From the NCBI GenBank assembly GCA_946536145.1, contig CAMNEA010000026.1:1-35476 (forward strand): a stretch of 35,476 nucleotides of DNA, in the 5' to 3' direction. The position numbers were made by a program, and so were the translations under genes. This DNA comes from an uncultured Butyrivibrio sp. (GTDB lineage Bacteria > Bacillota > Clostridia > Lachnospirales > Lachnospiraceae). Positions 25,250 to 33,534 of the stretch are shown in pieces; the stretch's first letter is position 1, and every line of letters starts with the position of its first letter. The notes under the pieces are model-generated. The model saw only the letters and a list, made by a program, of their open reading frames with translations. It was not told the DNA's origin and searched no databases.

Positions 25250-25320
25250 GTTTTCCTCCTTTAACTTAGCCCGTTTTCCTTTGACATAAGACTACTATTT
25301 TGTGGAGGCAAAAATAAAAA

Positions 25321-25355
25321 ACGGAACGAAATGCATTAATACGGTACGAAATGCA
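25321..25355. promoter_or_regulatory. Direct-repeat operator, probable LytTR site
   Basis: Two copies of ACGG(A/T)ACGAAATGCA (25321-25335 and 25341-25355) start exactly 20 bp, about two helical turns, apart. They lie between the divergent GH3 gene and the LytTR regulator gene, next to TATAAT at 25366-25371. LytTR proteins bind paired direct repeats about two turns apart, so autoregulation and control of the GH3 gene are likely. Confidence 0.65.
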
Positions 25356-25365
25356 AAACATCTAT

Positions 25366-25391
25366 TATAATGATGTTGAAGTCAACATCAT
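25366..25391 (+). promoter_or_regulatory. -10 box and palindrome in front of the LytTR operon
   Basis: TATAAT (25366-25371) has no good -35 box; the -35 region is occupied by the second direct repeat, fitting an activator-dependent promoter. Directly after it ATGATGTTGA / TCAACATCAT (25370-25379, 25382-25391) forms a 10-bp inverted repeat around AG. Confidence 0.5.
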
Positions 25392-25411
25392 ACCGAAAGC
25401 GAGGATCATAT

Positions 25412-26128
25412 ATGCTTCAGGCTGCTATAGTTGAGGATGAGAGAGTTTTCCTGGAAAATACAAAAAGCCTTCTTGCCGGAGAATTTGAAAAAAGGCATGT
25501 AGCAATTGCTTTTGACCCCTTTTCCGAGGGGCAGTCTTTTTTGAACATGCTCTCCCAGCATTTTCGATTTGATATCGTCTTTCTCGATATCGAGATGCCC
25601 GGGATCGACGGAATCTCCGTCTGTCGTAAGATCCGCGAAATAGCGCCGGAAACAATCGTTGTCTTTGTATCCAACAAAGAAGAGCTTGTCTTTCAGACTT
25701 TTGAAGTACAACCCTTCAGATTCATAAGAAAAAGTGAGCTTAAGGAAGTTGTGGCAAGCCTTGTGGAGGCCCTCCTAACAGAGATAAACAGGCGCTCTCC
25801 GCAGATCATAATCCTTCAGGAGCCCACAGGCGGAGACGTGTTTTCATTTGACATAAGGACAATTCTGTACATCGAGGCCCAGCGCAAAGACTGCAAAATA
25901 GTAACAATCAAGAGCGAATCTGTTGCGAGGATCAAACTCTCTGACTTTGAGATAAGATTAAGGCCCTACGGTTTTATCAAGACTCACAGGAGCTACCTCG
26001 TTAATCCACAGCATATTGTTCAGATTAAAAGAAACTGTGTTCTTCTGGAAAACTGCCTCGAGATTCCTATCAGCAGAGGACTTTATGATAAAGTACGGCA
26101 GGACTTCATTAGCTATACCATGATATGA
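25412..26128 (+). CDS. LytTR-family response regulator
   Basis: Start at ATG 25412 (GAGG 7 nt upstream; the earlier ATG at 25370 lies in the operator palindrome). 238 residues. Receiver domain (1-120): acidic 'VEDE' (about 8-11), phospho-acceptor Asp in 'VFLDIEMPGIDG' (near 60), Lys in 'FIRKSEL' (about 108). C-terminal LytTR DNA-binding domain (about 135-235): 'FDIRTILYIEAQRKDCKI', 'RPYGFIKTHRSYLVNPQHI'. The family resembles AgrA/VirR. It is cotranscribed with a GHKL kinase and an M15 peptidase; direct repeats in its promoter are the probable target. Confidence 0.93.
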   Translation: MLQAAIVEDERVFLENTKSLLAGEFEKRHVAIAFDPFSEGQSFLNMLSQHFRFDIVFLDIEMPGIDGISVCRKIREIAPETIVVFVSNKEELVFQTFEVQPFRFIRKSELKEVVASLVEALLTEINRRSPQIIILQEPTGGDVFSFDIRTILYIEAQRKDCKIVTIKSESVARIKLSDFEIRLRPYGFIKTHRSYLVNPQHIVQIKRNCVLLENCLEIPISRGLYDKVRQDFISYTMI

Positions 26129-26141
26129 GAGGAGATATCAG

Positions 26142-27467
26142 ATGCTTTATGATCTTTTCAGATTTACCGAACTTGATGGCATGATTCTATATGCCATTCT
26201 TACTATGGTTCTGTTAAAACTATTTTCATGCAATGGCAAGAGAAGTGACCGTACAAGATATCTTATGTCTTCATTTCTCTGCTTCATTGCCGTTTACTAT
26301 GGAACCTACCTCCTGCCATTTTCTTCCCATCCCCACCATTACTGGGTATATTTTGTGGTAAATATGTGCATTCCACTCATCTCATCACATCTGTTTCTTG
26401 ATGGCAGTATTTATGAGAAGTTCACATACATTCTTTTCTATGTCTCTTTTATCCAGCTCTATAAAATGGTATGCTCCCCACTCTATTCGCTGGAAGGAAT
26501 AATCTCCGATACACTTTACAGAAGCTTTGATATCGCAACAAACCTTATTCTCATCCTTCTTATGTTCCTCATTGCATATTTCTTTGTAAAACATCCTCTT
26601 AAACTAAACAAAGGACTGATGAACCCAAGATATTTCCTGATAACTCTTTTCCCTGTAATGCTCCTTGTATACTATGGGATCACTCTGCTTAATATCCCCT
26701 TTGGTCAGATATATAAGGACGCTCTCATAGCTCTCATTATTCTCGCCGTCCTTCCTGCCATTTATTTCATGGTCGTATCTTTAGAGCGATCCTTTGATGA
26801 ACAGCGAAAGCTTGACAGGGCACTCACAGACACCAAAGCCCAGATATTCAGATACAGGTACTCTCTGGAACTTGAAGAAAGGATCAAAAAGGAAAGACAT
26901 GAACTAAAAAATAATTATCTCTATATAAGATCTCTCCTTGATAAAAGACAGATCCCGGAGCTTGAAGAATATCTTGATAACAAGATCGGCGAAAAGATGA
27001 ATGAGCTATCAGCTGTATCTACCGGCAACACTATGATCGACTATCTTGTAAACAGAAAAATAGCTGAGGCTCAAAAGAAACATATAAGAATCTATACTGA
27101 GGTATTACTTCCAAAAGACATCAGCATCGATGAAGACAGGTTCAGCACAATATTTCTCAATATTATCAACAATGCCATCGAAGCCTGCGAGGGCATTGAG
27201 AAACCAGATATTCATATTTCACTAAAGTGCATAAAAAACTATTTCTGCTGCGAAGTAAGTAACAAAACTGTCCCTGCGAGAATAGCTGCAAATCCACAGC
27301 TGAATACCACTAAAAAAGATAAGGAAAACCACGGGCTAGGTCTCAGGATAGTGAAGGAAGCTATCGATGAGTGCAACGGCATTTTTAAGACGGAACTCAA
27401 AGGTAACTACTTCTGGGCAAAAGTTATGATACCGATGGGAAGTAATAAGGATTCTATGATATTATAA
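26142..27467 (+). CDS. GHKL-type sensor histidine kinase, AgrC-like
   Basis: 441 residues. Residues 1-215 hold six or seven membrane segments without an extracellular domain. A coiled linker follows, then 'RHELKNNYLYIRSLL' (His near 254, H-box), 'TIFLNIINNAIEAC' (N-box, about 343-356) and 'NHGLGLRIVKEAI' (G-box, about 412-424). This is the AgrC/GHKL pattern, usually sensing peptides or membrane state. No agrD- or agrB-like gene is seen nearby, so the signal is unknown. GAGGAG 7 nt before the ATG; 13 nt after the regulator gene. Confidence 0.92.
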   Translation: MLYDLFRFTELDGMILYAILTMVLLKLFSCNGKRSDRTRYLMSSFLCFIAVYYGTYLLPFSSHPHHYWVYFVVNMCIPLISSHLFLDGSIYEKFTYILFYVSFIQLYKMVCSPLYSLEGIISDTLYRSFDIATNLILILLMFLIAYFFVKHPLKLNKGLMNPRYFLITLFPVMLLVYYGITLLNIPFGQIYKDALIALIILAVLPAIYFMVVSLERSFDEQRKLDRALTDTKAQIFRYRYSLELEERIKKERHELKNNYLYIRSLLDKRQIPELEEYLDNKIGEKMNELSAVSTGNTMIDYLVNRKIAEAQKKHIRIYTEVLLPKDISIDEDRFSTIFLNIINNAIEACEGIEKPDIHISLKCIKNYFCCEVSNKTVPARIAANPQLNTTKKDKENHGLGLRIVKEAIDECNGIFKTELKGNYFWAKVMIPMGSNKDSMIL

Positions 27468-27502
27468 TTGATAGATTTATTATCAATGAAAGGATACTTG
27501 TT

Positions 27503-28348
27503 ATGGACAGACGTATTTTCAGGGATCTCTGCATACTCATCGCAGTCATAGTTATTGCGGCAATTGGTGCCAGAATTCTGGCAAAAGGAGAGACATTGGA
27601 AGACTACGCATCAAAAAACTCTTCAACAGCTTTTGCATCGTCTGAAACAATAGAATCAGAGAAAGATATTCCCCCTAAAGTCAGCGAGCATGTTCAAAAC
27701 GATAACACGGCACCTGAAACAAAGCCGGAAGAAACGCCTCCTTCATCCAATGACCGCACGGTCTATGCCGAAGGCTTTTACTATGAACCGATTTCAGATG
27801 ACGTCTTTAAGCGCATCGCAGGTATCTCTTATCCAACTGACTGCACAGTTCCGCTCACAGATCTTAAGTATGTAGTCCTTCAGTATATTGATTTTGAAGG
27901 GAATACTCAAAACGGCGAGATGATCTGCGGATCGTCCATTGCGCAGGATGTCGTCGAGATTTTCTATGAGCTGTATGAAAGCGGCTATCAGATCCAGAGC
28001 ATAAAACTCATTGATGAGTTTGGAGGCGACGACACCGCATCAATGCTGGCCAATAACACCTCCTGCTTCAACTACAGAGTTGTGGAGGGCACCACAAGGC
28101 TTTCCAACCATGCAAGAGGCGTGGCAATAGACCTGAATCCCTTTTATAATCCGTATATAACCTATAACAATGATGGGTCAGTCAACATCTCCCCCGAAGG
28201 CAGCGAAGCCTATGCCGACCGCAGCGTCGCCTTTCCCTACAAGATAGATGAAAATGATCTGGCTTATAAGCTCTTTAAGGAACATGGCTTCTCATGGGGT
28301 GGAAATTGGAACAGCGTTAAGGACTACCAGCACTTTGAAAAGAAATGA
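27503..28348 (+). CDS. Membrane-anchored M15-family peptidase (D-Ala-D-Ala carboxypeptidase/endopeptidase-like)
   Basis: 281 residues: an N-terminal membrane helix (about 8-25), a Ser/Thr/Pro/Glu-rich stalk (about 30-90), then a zinc peptidase domain. The zinc ligands of the M15 family are visible in 'SNHARGVAIDLNP' (His about 203, Asp about 210) and 'DYQHFEK' (His about 278); the closest pattern is the L-alanyl-D-glutamate/VanY-like group that cuts peptidoglycan stem peptides. It is the third gene of the regulator-kinase operon (36 nt gap, AAAGGA before the ATG), suggesting that the two-component system controls wall remodelling. Confidence 0.88.
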   Translation: MDRRIFRDLCILIAVIVIAAIGARILAKGETLEDYASKNSSTAFASSETIESEKDIPPKVSEHVQNDNTAPETKPEETPPSSNDRTVYAEGFYYEPISDDVFKRIAGISYPTDCTVPLTDLKYVVLQYIDFEGNTQNGEMICGSSIAQDVVEIFYELYESGYQIQSIKLIDEFGGDDTASMLANNTSCFNYRVVEGTTRLSNHARGVAIDLNPFYNPYITYNNDGSVNISPEGSEAYADRSVAFPYKIDENDLAYKLFKEHGFSWGGNWNSVKDYQHFEKK

Positions 28349-28353
28349 GACCA

Positions 28354-30438
28354 TTACCTCTGCTGCATTTGACTTAGTACAGTTGTTACATAGCTGCCTG
28401 CAAGTTTTCCTGAAGCAAATGCAGCAAGTACCCTTTCATTATAGATGCGTTCGTATTCATCCTCATCTTCAATGACCAGCATTTTCCCGCCTGAAACAAG
28501 TGCAGACACCTGCTGCTGTATGGAACGGAACCTCTCATGAAGGGCATTCAGCTCCGCCTTGCTTCTTATATCCATCTGTTCAAATGTCAGGAGGTCATCT
28601 GTCAATGGTGACATTATCCTGTCATAAAACTGACGTGAAATGAATGGAACGCTTACCCTGTCAGGGAGCTTTGCCGCCCCTGTCCTGTCAAACTCAACCC
28701 CAAGAGTTTGTTGAGCGCCTACTCCTAAGTTCATTCTCCTGACAGACATCTCCCCAAAGGACATATCATTATCAATTGCTTTTATTCCTGTAACCGTGTA
28801 CCTTCCTCCCTCACCGGCTCCATTTTTAGGTGTTTCATCATAAAAGGCCATATAGTTACCTGTATGTCTGTCTAACTGACCGCATATCAGGTCAAAAATC
28901 TGGAGTTCAAAGAGTTCTTTTGCAGCATTCCCTGTCAGCGTCAGCTCCATATTATTTTCCTGTGACATGCCAATCAGTTTTGACATCTCAGTAACTCCCT
29001 CACCAACTACTCCTTCCATGGCATTTGCCCGGACAATGCTTCCATCCTCTCTGGTCAGCATGACCATCTCAGACCCGGCCACTATGTCTCCAAGGCCAAA
29101 GCGATTTGCAGCCCTGCTGGTGGAAATATTTCTGTCAGACACAACTGCCCCCGCAGCAATACCCCCTTTTTCATGTGCGGTAAAATACTCATTTGACTTT
29201 TTTATAGCATACATGAGAAACGGTCTGAAAATATTCCGTCCTCCAAAAGCCTCTATAGTTTTAGGATCGGCATCTGAAACTGTTGCTTCGACCAGAGCGT
29301 CATCCTTTAATCCCTGGTCAATATGCTCCGTCCATCTGTCCAGAAGGGTATTGATGTTCTCTTTGATCTTATTCAGGTCAGGACTTGCAAGCACTCTTCC
29401 AATCAATGCCCTCGCCTCATCACCTCCGGCTTCGGCATACTTTTCAAGAATTGAAGCAGGCAAATCCATCATATTCAATTCAACAAGACGTTCCTCCGGC
29501 TTAATAAAGCTTGTTGTGGTTGTTCCATTTCCCGTAAGGGTCTGCTGGTATAATTCGGAGGTACCGCCTCCTTTCGTTATAACGTTACCCATATCAAGGC
29601 TTACTGCCCTCATAGTGTAAAGTGCTTCCATCCAGGACGTACCTGTCACAAGTATTCCGGTTAAATAATTAGTCCTTATTATCCTGAACCGCTCCAGCTC
29701 ATCCGTGCTCTGGGAAATAATCTGATCTGCCATGCCCAGCATGGAGCGCTCCTGGTCACTGGGTTTGCTTTTTGTATTTATATAGGTCTGCAGATTCCTT
29801 AAGCTCTGGATAAGACTCTCATAATCCTGACAGATGGTTTCAATCTGTACAGCATAGAGTTGTTCATCACCCGCTCCCGGAACTGCACCATGTATCAGAG
29901 TGTTGAGCTTATTGATTGCATCTTTTACATCAGAAACCTCTTTTCTGTCCCTGAGCTTAATGAGACCAAACTTCCTTTTACTTTCAAGAATTTTTGTTTT
30001 AACATCCTCCACTGCCGCATGAGCTGTTGCCATGGCATTATTCCTGTAAGCAGCAGTTGTAGTACCTGCAGAAGATGCCGCAGTCTCCTCCACGGCTTCT
30101 GTCCCTGTAGTGGAAGATCCGGTATCCTCTTCAATGATTTCTCCCGATTCGGCTTCCTCTACAACTTCACTTATAGTAAGAGACTCCGTAACAGTATCTT
30201 CGGAAGCCTCTGTTCCTGTCCCACCTGAAGCTGCCGGTCGAACTTCTTCGACGTCACCTGTACTGTTTCCAAAGTCACCTGACTCAGAAATTCCTGTAGT
30301 GCTGTCAACAACAGGAACGCTATGCTCGACAGTAACAGGCATATCAACTCTTCCAACAACCTCTCCACTCTCCCCGGAACCGGCAGCCGCCTGAGTCAAT
30401 TCACTATCTATCTGGTCCATCGTACTTCTTCCGATCAT
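28354..30438 (-). CDS. Large protein with phosphoinositide-kinase-like catalytic motifs
   Basis: ATG 30438 follows GGAGAGGAG at 5 nt; a TTG 27 nt upstream lacks support. 694 residues. Residues about 10-130 are acidic, Gly/Ser/Thr-rich and probably unfolded; about 130-270 helical. The C-terminal half looks like a PI3/4-kinase or HipA-type fold: 'TTTSFIKPEE' (Lys about 313, ATP-binding strand), 'ISTSRAANRFGLGDIV' (about 438-453), catalytic loop 'CGQLDRHTGNY' (D-R-H-x-x-N at 523-528) and metal-binding 'KAIDNDMSFGE' (about 553-563). No signal peptide. It is encoded 41 nt after the AAA+ ATPase gene. The substrate (protein or lipid) is unknown; an injected effector is one possibility. Confidence 0.7.
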   Translation of the reverse strand: MIGRSTMDQIDSELTQAAAGSGESGEVVGRVDMPVTVEHSVPVVDSTTGISESGDFGNSTGDVEEVRPAASGGTGTEASEDTVTESLTISEVVEEAESGEIIEEDTGSSTTGTEAVEETAASSAGTTTAAYRNNAMATAHAAVEDVKTKILESKRKFGLIKLRDRKEVSDVKDAINKLNTLIHGAVPGAGDEQLYAVQIETICQDYESLIQSLRNLQTYINTKSKPSDQERSMLGMADQIISQSTDELERFRIIRTNYLTGILVTGTSWMEALYTMRAVSLDMGNVITKGGGTSELYQQTLTGNGTTTTSFIKPEERLVELNMMDLPASILEKYAEAGGDEARALIGRVLASPDLNKIKENINTLLDRWTEHIDQGLKDDALVEATVSDADPKTIEAFGGRNIFRPFLMYAIKKSNEYFTAHEKGGIAAGAVVSDRNISTSRAANRFGLGDIVAGSEMVMLTREDGSIVRANAMEGVVGEGVTEMSKLIGMSQENNMELTLTGNAAKELFELQIFDLICGQLDRHTGNYMAFYDETPKNGAGEGGRYTVTGIKAIDNDMSFGEMSVRRMNLGVGAQQTLGVEFDRTGAAKLPDRVSVPFISRQFYDRIMSPLTDDLLTFEQMDIRSKAELNALHERFRSIQQQVSALVSGGKMLVIEDEDEYERIYNERVLAAFASGKLAGSYVTTVLSQMQQR

Positions 30439-30479
30439 CTTATCTCCTCTCCTGCTTTTGCCCAAATAAGGTTCTGTTC

Positions 30480-32663
30480 CTACTCATAAAGGTACGCCGA
30501 ATACGGTCCAAATCTGGAAGTATCATTAAGTACCCCGTTCTTCTCAAACTCATACTTCATTGCCTGAACAATATCCCTGTTGGTAAGTTCTCTGTCCTGC
30601 GCCTGTGCCATATACATGGCAGAATACAGAATTGCCTTGATGCTGCTCCCCGGAATGTCGAATTTTTCAGCAAAAAATTCATAATCCAGATCAGGAGACA
30701 CTTTCACAAATCCGGGTAATATCGTCCGCCACAAGGACAGCCTTACCTCCTCGTCCGGCTTGTTAAATCTTACAACATATGTCAGTCTTCTGACGAAGGC
30801 CGTATCAAAATTTTTGAACAGGTTTGTTGCCAGAAGCACCATCCCACTATGTGCTTCAATCTTCTGTAATAGATATGCCGTTTCCGCATTTGCATATTTA
30901 TCGTGAGAATCAGAAACCTCAGTGCGCTTTGTAAACAGTGCATCCGCTTCATCAAAAAACAGGATCACATTAGATTTAGCAGCCTCGTCGAAAACCTCTC
31001 CAAGGTTCTTTTGTGTTTCTCCCAGATATTTTGAATAAATCTGCGACACGTCAATCCTGTACAACGGAAGCTGCAGCTCCTCAGAAACAACCTGTGCAGC
31101 CATGGTCTTGCCTGTTCCGGGAGGTCCGCATAAAAGCACTGAAACACCGTTGCCGTAAGTGCCTCCTCCTGTGCCCCTGAGCCTTCCACCTATCCTGTTG
31201 CGGTGCCTAAAGCGCTCACAGGCCACCATAAGCACCTTCCTCTGAGCCGGATCAATCTGCAGATTGTCCCATGTAAAGGACGATGGGATGTAAGTTGCCA
31301 GCCTTGAAAGTCCCATTTCACTAAGGGCAAAAAGATGCTCCTTCAGATCAGCCCTCTTAAGCTCATCCTTCCCATTCCAGACAGCCTTTCTGTGGGCAAG
31401 ATAAACTATCTGTCTTATCCCGGTAAGGGAGATTTCATAGCAGTCTGCAAGATCAGCTATTGATAAATCCTCTGAGATTTTCATTCCTGTGCGCCTTATG
31501 TAATAATCCCACAGTTTCTCTCTGGACTCCACATCCGGATACGGAAGCCTTATTGTGAATATCCTGTCCCGCCCGGACGCAAGATCTTTTGTTATCCTCT
31601 CTGTCCCGCAGAAAAAGATATTTCTACCCGGAATATGTTTTCTGAGAGAAGCAATCAGCATTCCCAGAAAATCCGGGTCTGTCCTGTCTGTAATACTGAC
31701 CAGTACATTTCCTCCAAACAGTCTTATATGGGAATACAGCCTCCCCAGCCTTACCGAAATGTTATCACCGGCATAACCTGCTCCGGCAGTTCCGGTATCC
31801 TTTGACAGTCTGTCCGCGTGAAGGATATGAATATCGCTGTACCCGCATTGGATCAGCAACTCAGGTACATCTGACGGATTCCTGCTCTCGACAAAAACTA
31901 CCGAGCCCTCCTCTTTATCGGGAAATGAACTCTTCATCCCCGCAAAGGGCTCAATATCCAAATCATCAGCATTATAGATTGTACAATACGGTATGTCTTC
32001 TTCGTGGCTGCGTCCAAGGAGAAATCCCTGCATATCGTTTCTAAGCACAATCGGAGTGTCCATAAGTGATGAAACCCTGCCCATGTTTTCAACAGAGCGG
32101 AAAAAATATACTGCCATCTTTCCATCGGGTCTGCACAGATTATCAAGCATCGAAACATCCGCATCAGGACAGACCATTGAAAAGAGGCTGTAGGCTATGC
32201 CCGCTGTTGGATGCTTAAGTGCCGCATCGTTTCCAATATAAGCATACAGATTCCTTATATTTACATTTACCGCAAGCGCCAGTGACATCAGGACACATAG
32301 CTGTTCAAAAAAGGACAGTTCAAACTCCTGTCTTATCATTTTTAACGGAAGCATAAGACTGTTCTTTGTAGCTTTTTCCCGGGACTCTATATACTTAATT
32401 GCATCATCTGCCTCTGAAGCGACCTCATCATCAAATATACAGCTGTCTCTGTCTACAGGCTTCTCCTCATAGTATCTTCTGGCCTGCTCATCAGTCATGA
32501 CAATCCCGGGGGTATAATATTTTTCGGGATCATCAGTTCTTTTTGCAATGAAGCTGTCAAGCAAAAACCAGAGTATTCCCAGGTTATCTTTCCTATGCTC
32601 ATTTACTGATGTATAAGGTTTTCCCGACAAAGCCAGGTCCAGATAGTCATATATACTGTACAT
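30480..32663 (-). CDS. Tandem AAA+ ATPase resembling contractile-injection-system ATPases
   Basis: 727 residues. Residues about 110-165 have a winged-helix-like N-domain pattern ('FELSFFEQLCVLMSLALAV...', 'HPTAGIAYSLF') seen in Afp15/PVC15-type ATPases. A degenerate AAA domain (about 250-450) has 'RDRIFTIRLPYPDVESREKLW' but no Walker A. The active AAA domain has Walker A GPPGTGKT (513-520), Walker B ILFFDEADALF (567-577), sensor 'MVLLATNLFKNFDTAFVRR' with arginine fingers, and a C-terminal lid. In eCIS gene clusters such ATPases load or remodel cargo; no sheath, tube or baseplate genes occur here. Start with GAGG at 5 nt behind its own promoter; it pairs with the kinase-like gene. Confidence 0.85.
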   Translation of the reverse strand: MYSIYDYLDLALSGKPYTSVNEHRKDNLGILWFLLDSFIAKRTDDPEKYYTPGIVMTDEQARRYYEEKPVDRDSCIFDDEVASEADDAIKYIESREKATKNSLMLPLKMIRQEFELSFFEQLCVLMSLALAVNVNIRNLYAYIGNDAALKHPTAGIAYSLFSMVCPDADVSMLDNLCRPDGKMAVYFFRSVENMGRVSSLMDTPIVLRNDMQGFLLGRSHEEDIPYCTIYNADDLDIEPFAGMKSSFPDKEEGSVVFVESRNPSDVPELLIQCGYSDIHILHADRLSKDTGTAGAGYAGDNISVRLGRLYSHIRLFGGNVLVSITDRTDPDFLGMLIASLRKHIPGRNIFFCGTERITKDLASGRDRIFTIRLPYPDVESREKLWDYYIRRTGMKISEDLSIADLADCYEISLTGIRQIVYLAHRKAVWNGKDELKRADLKEHLFALSEMGLSRLATYIPSSFTWDNLQIDPAQRKVLMVACERFRHRNRIGGRLRGTGGGTYGNGVSVLLCGPPGTGKTMAAQVVSEELQLPLYRIDVSQIYSKYLGETQKNLGEVFDEAAKSNVILFFDEADALFTKRTEVSDSHDKYANAETAYLLQKIEAHSGMVLLATNLFKNFDTAFVRRLTYVVRFNKPDEEVRLSLWRTILPGFVKVSPDLDYEFFAEKFDIPGSSIKAILYSAMYMAQAQDRELTNRDIVQAMKYEFEKNGVLNDTSRFGPYSAYLYE

Positions 32664-32677
32664 GATAACCTCATCTA

Positions 32678-32721
32678 AGCAGCTGCAGCAAAACCGTTCC
32701 TGTTATTTCGCTGCAGCTACT
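32678..32721 (-). promoter_or_regulatory. 5'-UTR hairpin of the AAA+ operon
   Basis: A 12-bp stem with one mismatch (AGCAGCTGCAGC at 32678-32689 and GCTGCAGCTACT at 32710-32721) encloses a 20-nt loop. It lies between the promoter and the GAGG ribosome binding site and has no U-run, so it is a possible regulatory or stabilising RNA structure. Confidence 0.55.
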
Positions 32722-32754
32722 GATTTCTCTGTTCGCCTATATGTTTTCTAATAT

Positions 32755-32783
32755 ATTATATGATGGTTTACTGTAATAATCAA
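32755..32783 (-). promoter_or_regulatory. Promoter of the AAA+/kinase-like operon
   Basis: Minus strand TTGATT (32778-32783) and TATAAT (32755-32760) with a 17-bp spacer. The -35 box is part of the T-run of the rplQ terminator, so the operon is transcribed separately from the ribosomal genes. Confidence 0.65.
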
Positions 32784-32810
32784 AAAAAGGATGAGCGTTT
32801 TGCTCATCCT
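32782..32810 (-). terminator. Terminator of the rpoA-rplQ operon
   Basis: AGGATGAGC / GCTCATCCT 9-bp stem (32788-32796, 32802-32810), 5-nt loop, then TTTTTTT on the minus strand, 16 nt after the rplQ stop. Confidence 0.93.
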
Positions 32811-32825
32811 CTTCAATGCCTGATA

Positions 32826-33362
32826 TTAAACCAGCTCAAGAACAACCATCATTGCTGCATCACCTTTTCTCTGACCGATCTTGACGATTCTTGTGTAACC
32901 GCCCTTACGGTCTGCGTACTTAGGTCCGTACTCATCAAAAAGCTTTGCTACAAGGTCAACCTTCTTAGTATTTCTCTTTCTTCCTGCGTTCTCTGTAGGA
33001 ACCTCAGTTACAGGATAAAGAGTCTTAAGAAGCTGTCTTCTTGCATGCATACGTGAAGGCATATCCTTTTTGATTTCCTTCTTAACAGTTGTATACTTTG
33101 TAACCTTCTTGCCATCTACAACTTCTTTTACTCTCTTGCCGTCTTTGTCCTTCTCAGGGACCTTAGCTTCAACGGTAACAGTTTCAAAGTTGTCCTTCTC
33201 CTTGGCTGCAAGAGTGATCATAGGCTCTACGATCTTCTTGATTTCTTTAGCTCTTGTCTCAGTAGTAATGATCTTACCGTTATGAAGAAGAGCTGTTACC
33301 TGGTTACGAAGAAGTGCCCTCCTGGGCTTTGTTGCTTTTCCAAGCTTTCTGTACATTGCCAT
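32826..33362 (-). CDS. rplQ: 50S ribosomal protein L17
   Basis: 178 residues, against about 115-130 in most bacteria. The start 'MYRKLGKATKPRRALLRNQVTALL' and 'TTETRAKEIKKIVEPMITLAAK' and the end 'VDLVAKLFDEYGPKYADRKGGYTRI' are ordinary L17. Between them, an added segment of about 50 residues (about 57-105), rich in Lys, Val and Glu ('VEAKVPEKDKDGKRVKEVV'), lies where the protein normally has a short loop. Similar insertions are found in L17 of Lachnospiraceae. Last gene of the cluster; a strong terminator follows. Confidence 0.97.
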   Translation of the reverse strand: MAMYRKLGKATKPRRALLRNQVTALLHNGKIITTETRAKEIKKIVEPMITLAAKEKDNFETVTVEAKVPEKDKDGKRVKEVVDGKKVTKYTTVKKEIKKDMPSRMHARRQLLKTLYPVTEVPTENAGRKRNTKKVDLVAKLFDEYGPKYADRKGGYTRIVKIGQRKGDAAMMVVLELV

Positions 33363-33520
33363 GTTAATTTACATCCTTTCTCATCTGCAGAGTTCCCTCT
33401 GCTGTGGTACATCAAAAAAATGCGCATCGGACTTACTTTTAATGATGTTGTTGCTTTGTCCATAATGAGAATCCGCCTCGGTACGCTTTGGATTTACCCT
33501 CAGCGAAAAAACATTTTGTT

Positions 33521-33534
33521 GTGTGATATCACAC
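33521..33534. repeat. 14-bp perfect palindrome after rpoA
   Basis: GTGTGATATCACAC lies directly next to the rpoA stop codon (33535). In the 172-bp rpoA-rplQ gap there is also a GCAGAG-ggaa-CTCTGC hairpin 18 nt before rplQ's ribosome binding site. The gap is longer than usual; no gene is seen in it. Function unknown. Confidence 0.5.

Noticed and set aside
26142..28348. Agr-type peptide quorum system
   Set aside because: Regulator and kinase look AgrA/AgrC-like, but no agrB- or agrD-like gene is present; the third gene is a wall peptidase.
29860..30394. Plus-strand frames over the low-complexity start of the kinase-like gene
   Set aside because: Mirror frames of Gly/Ser/Thr/Glu-rich codons without start signals.
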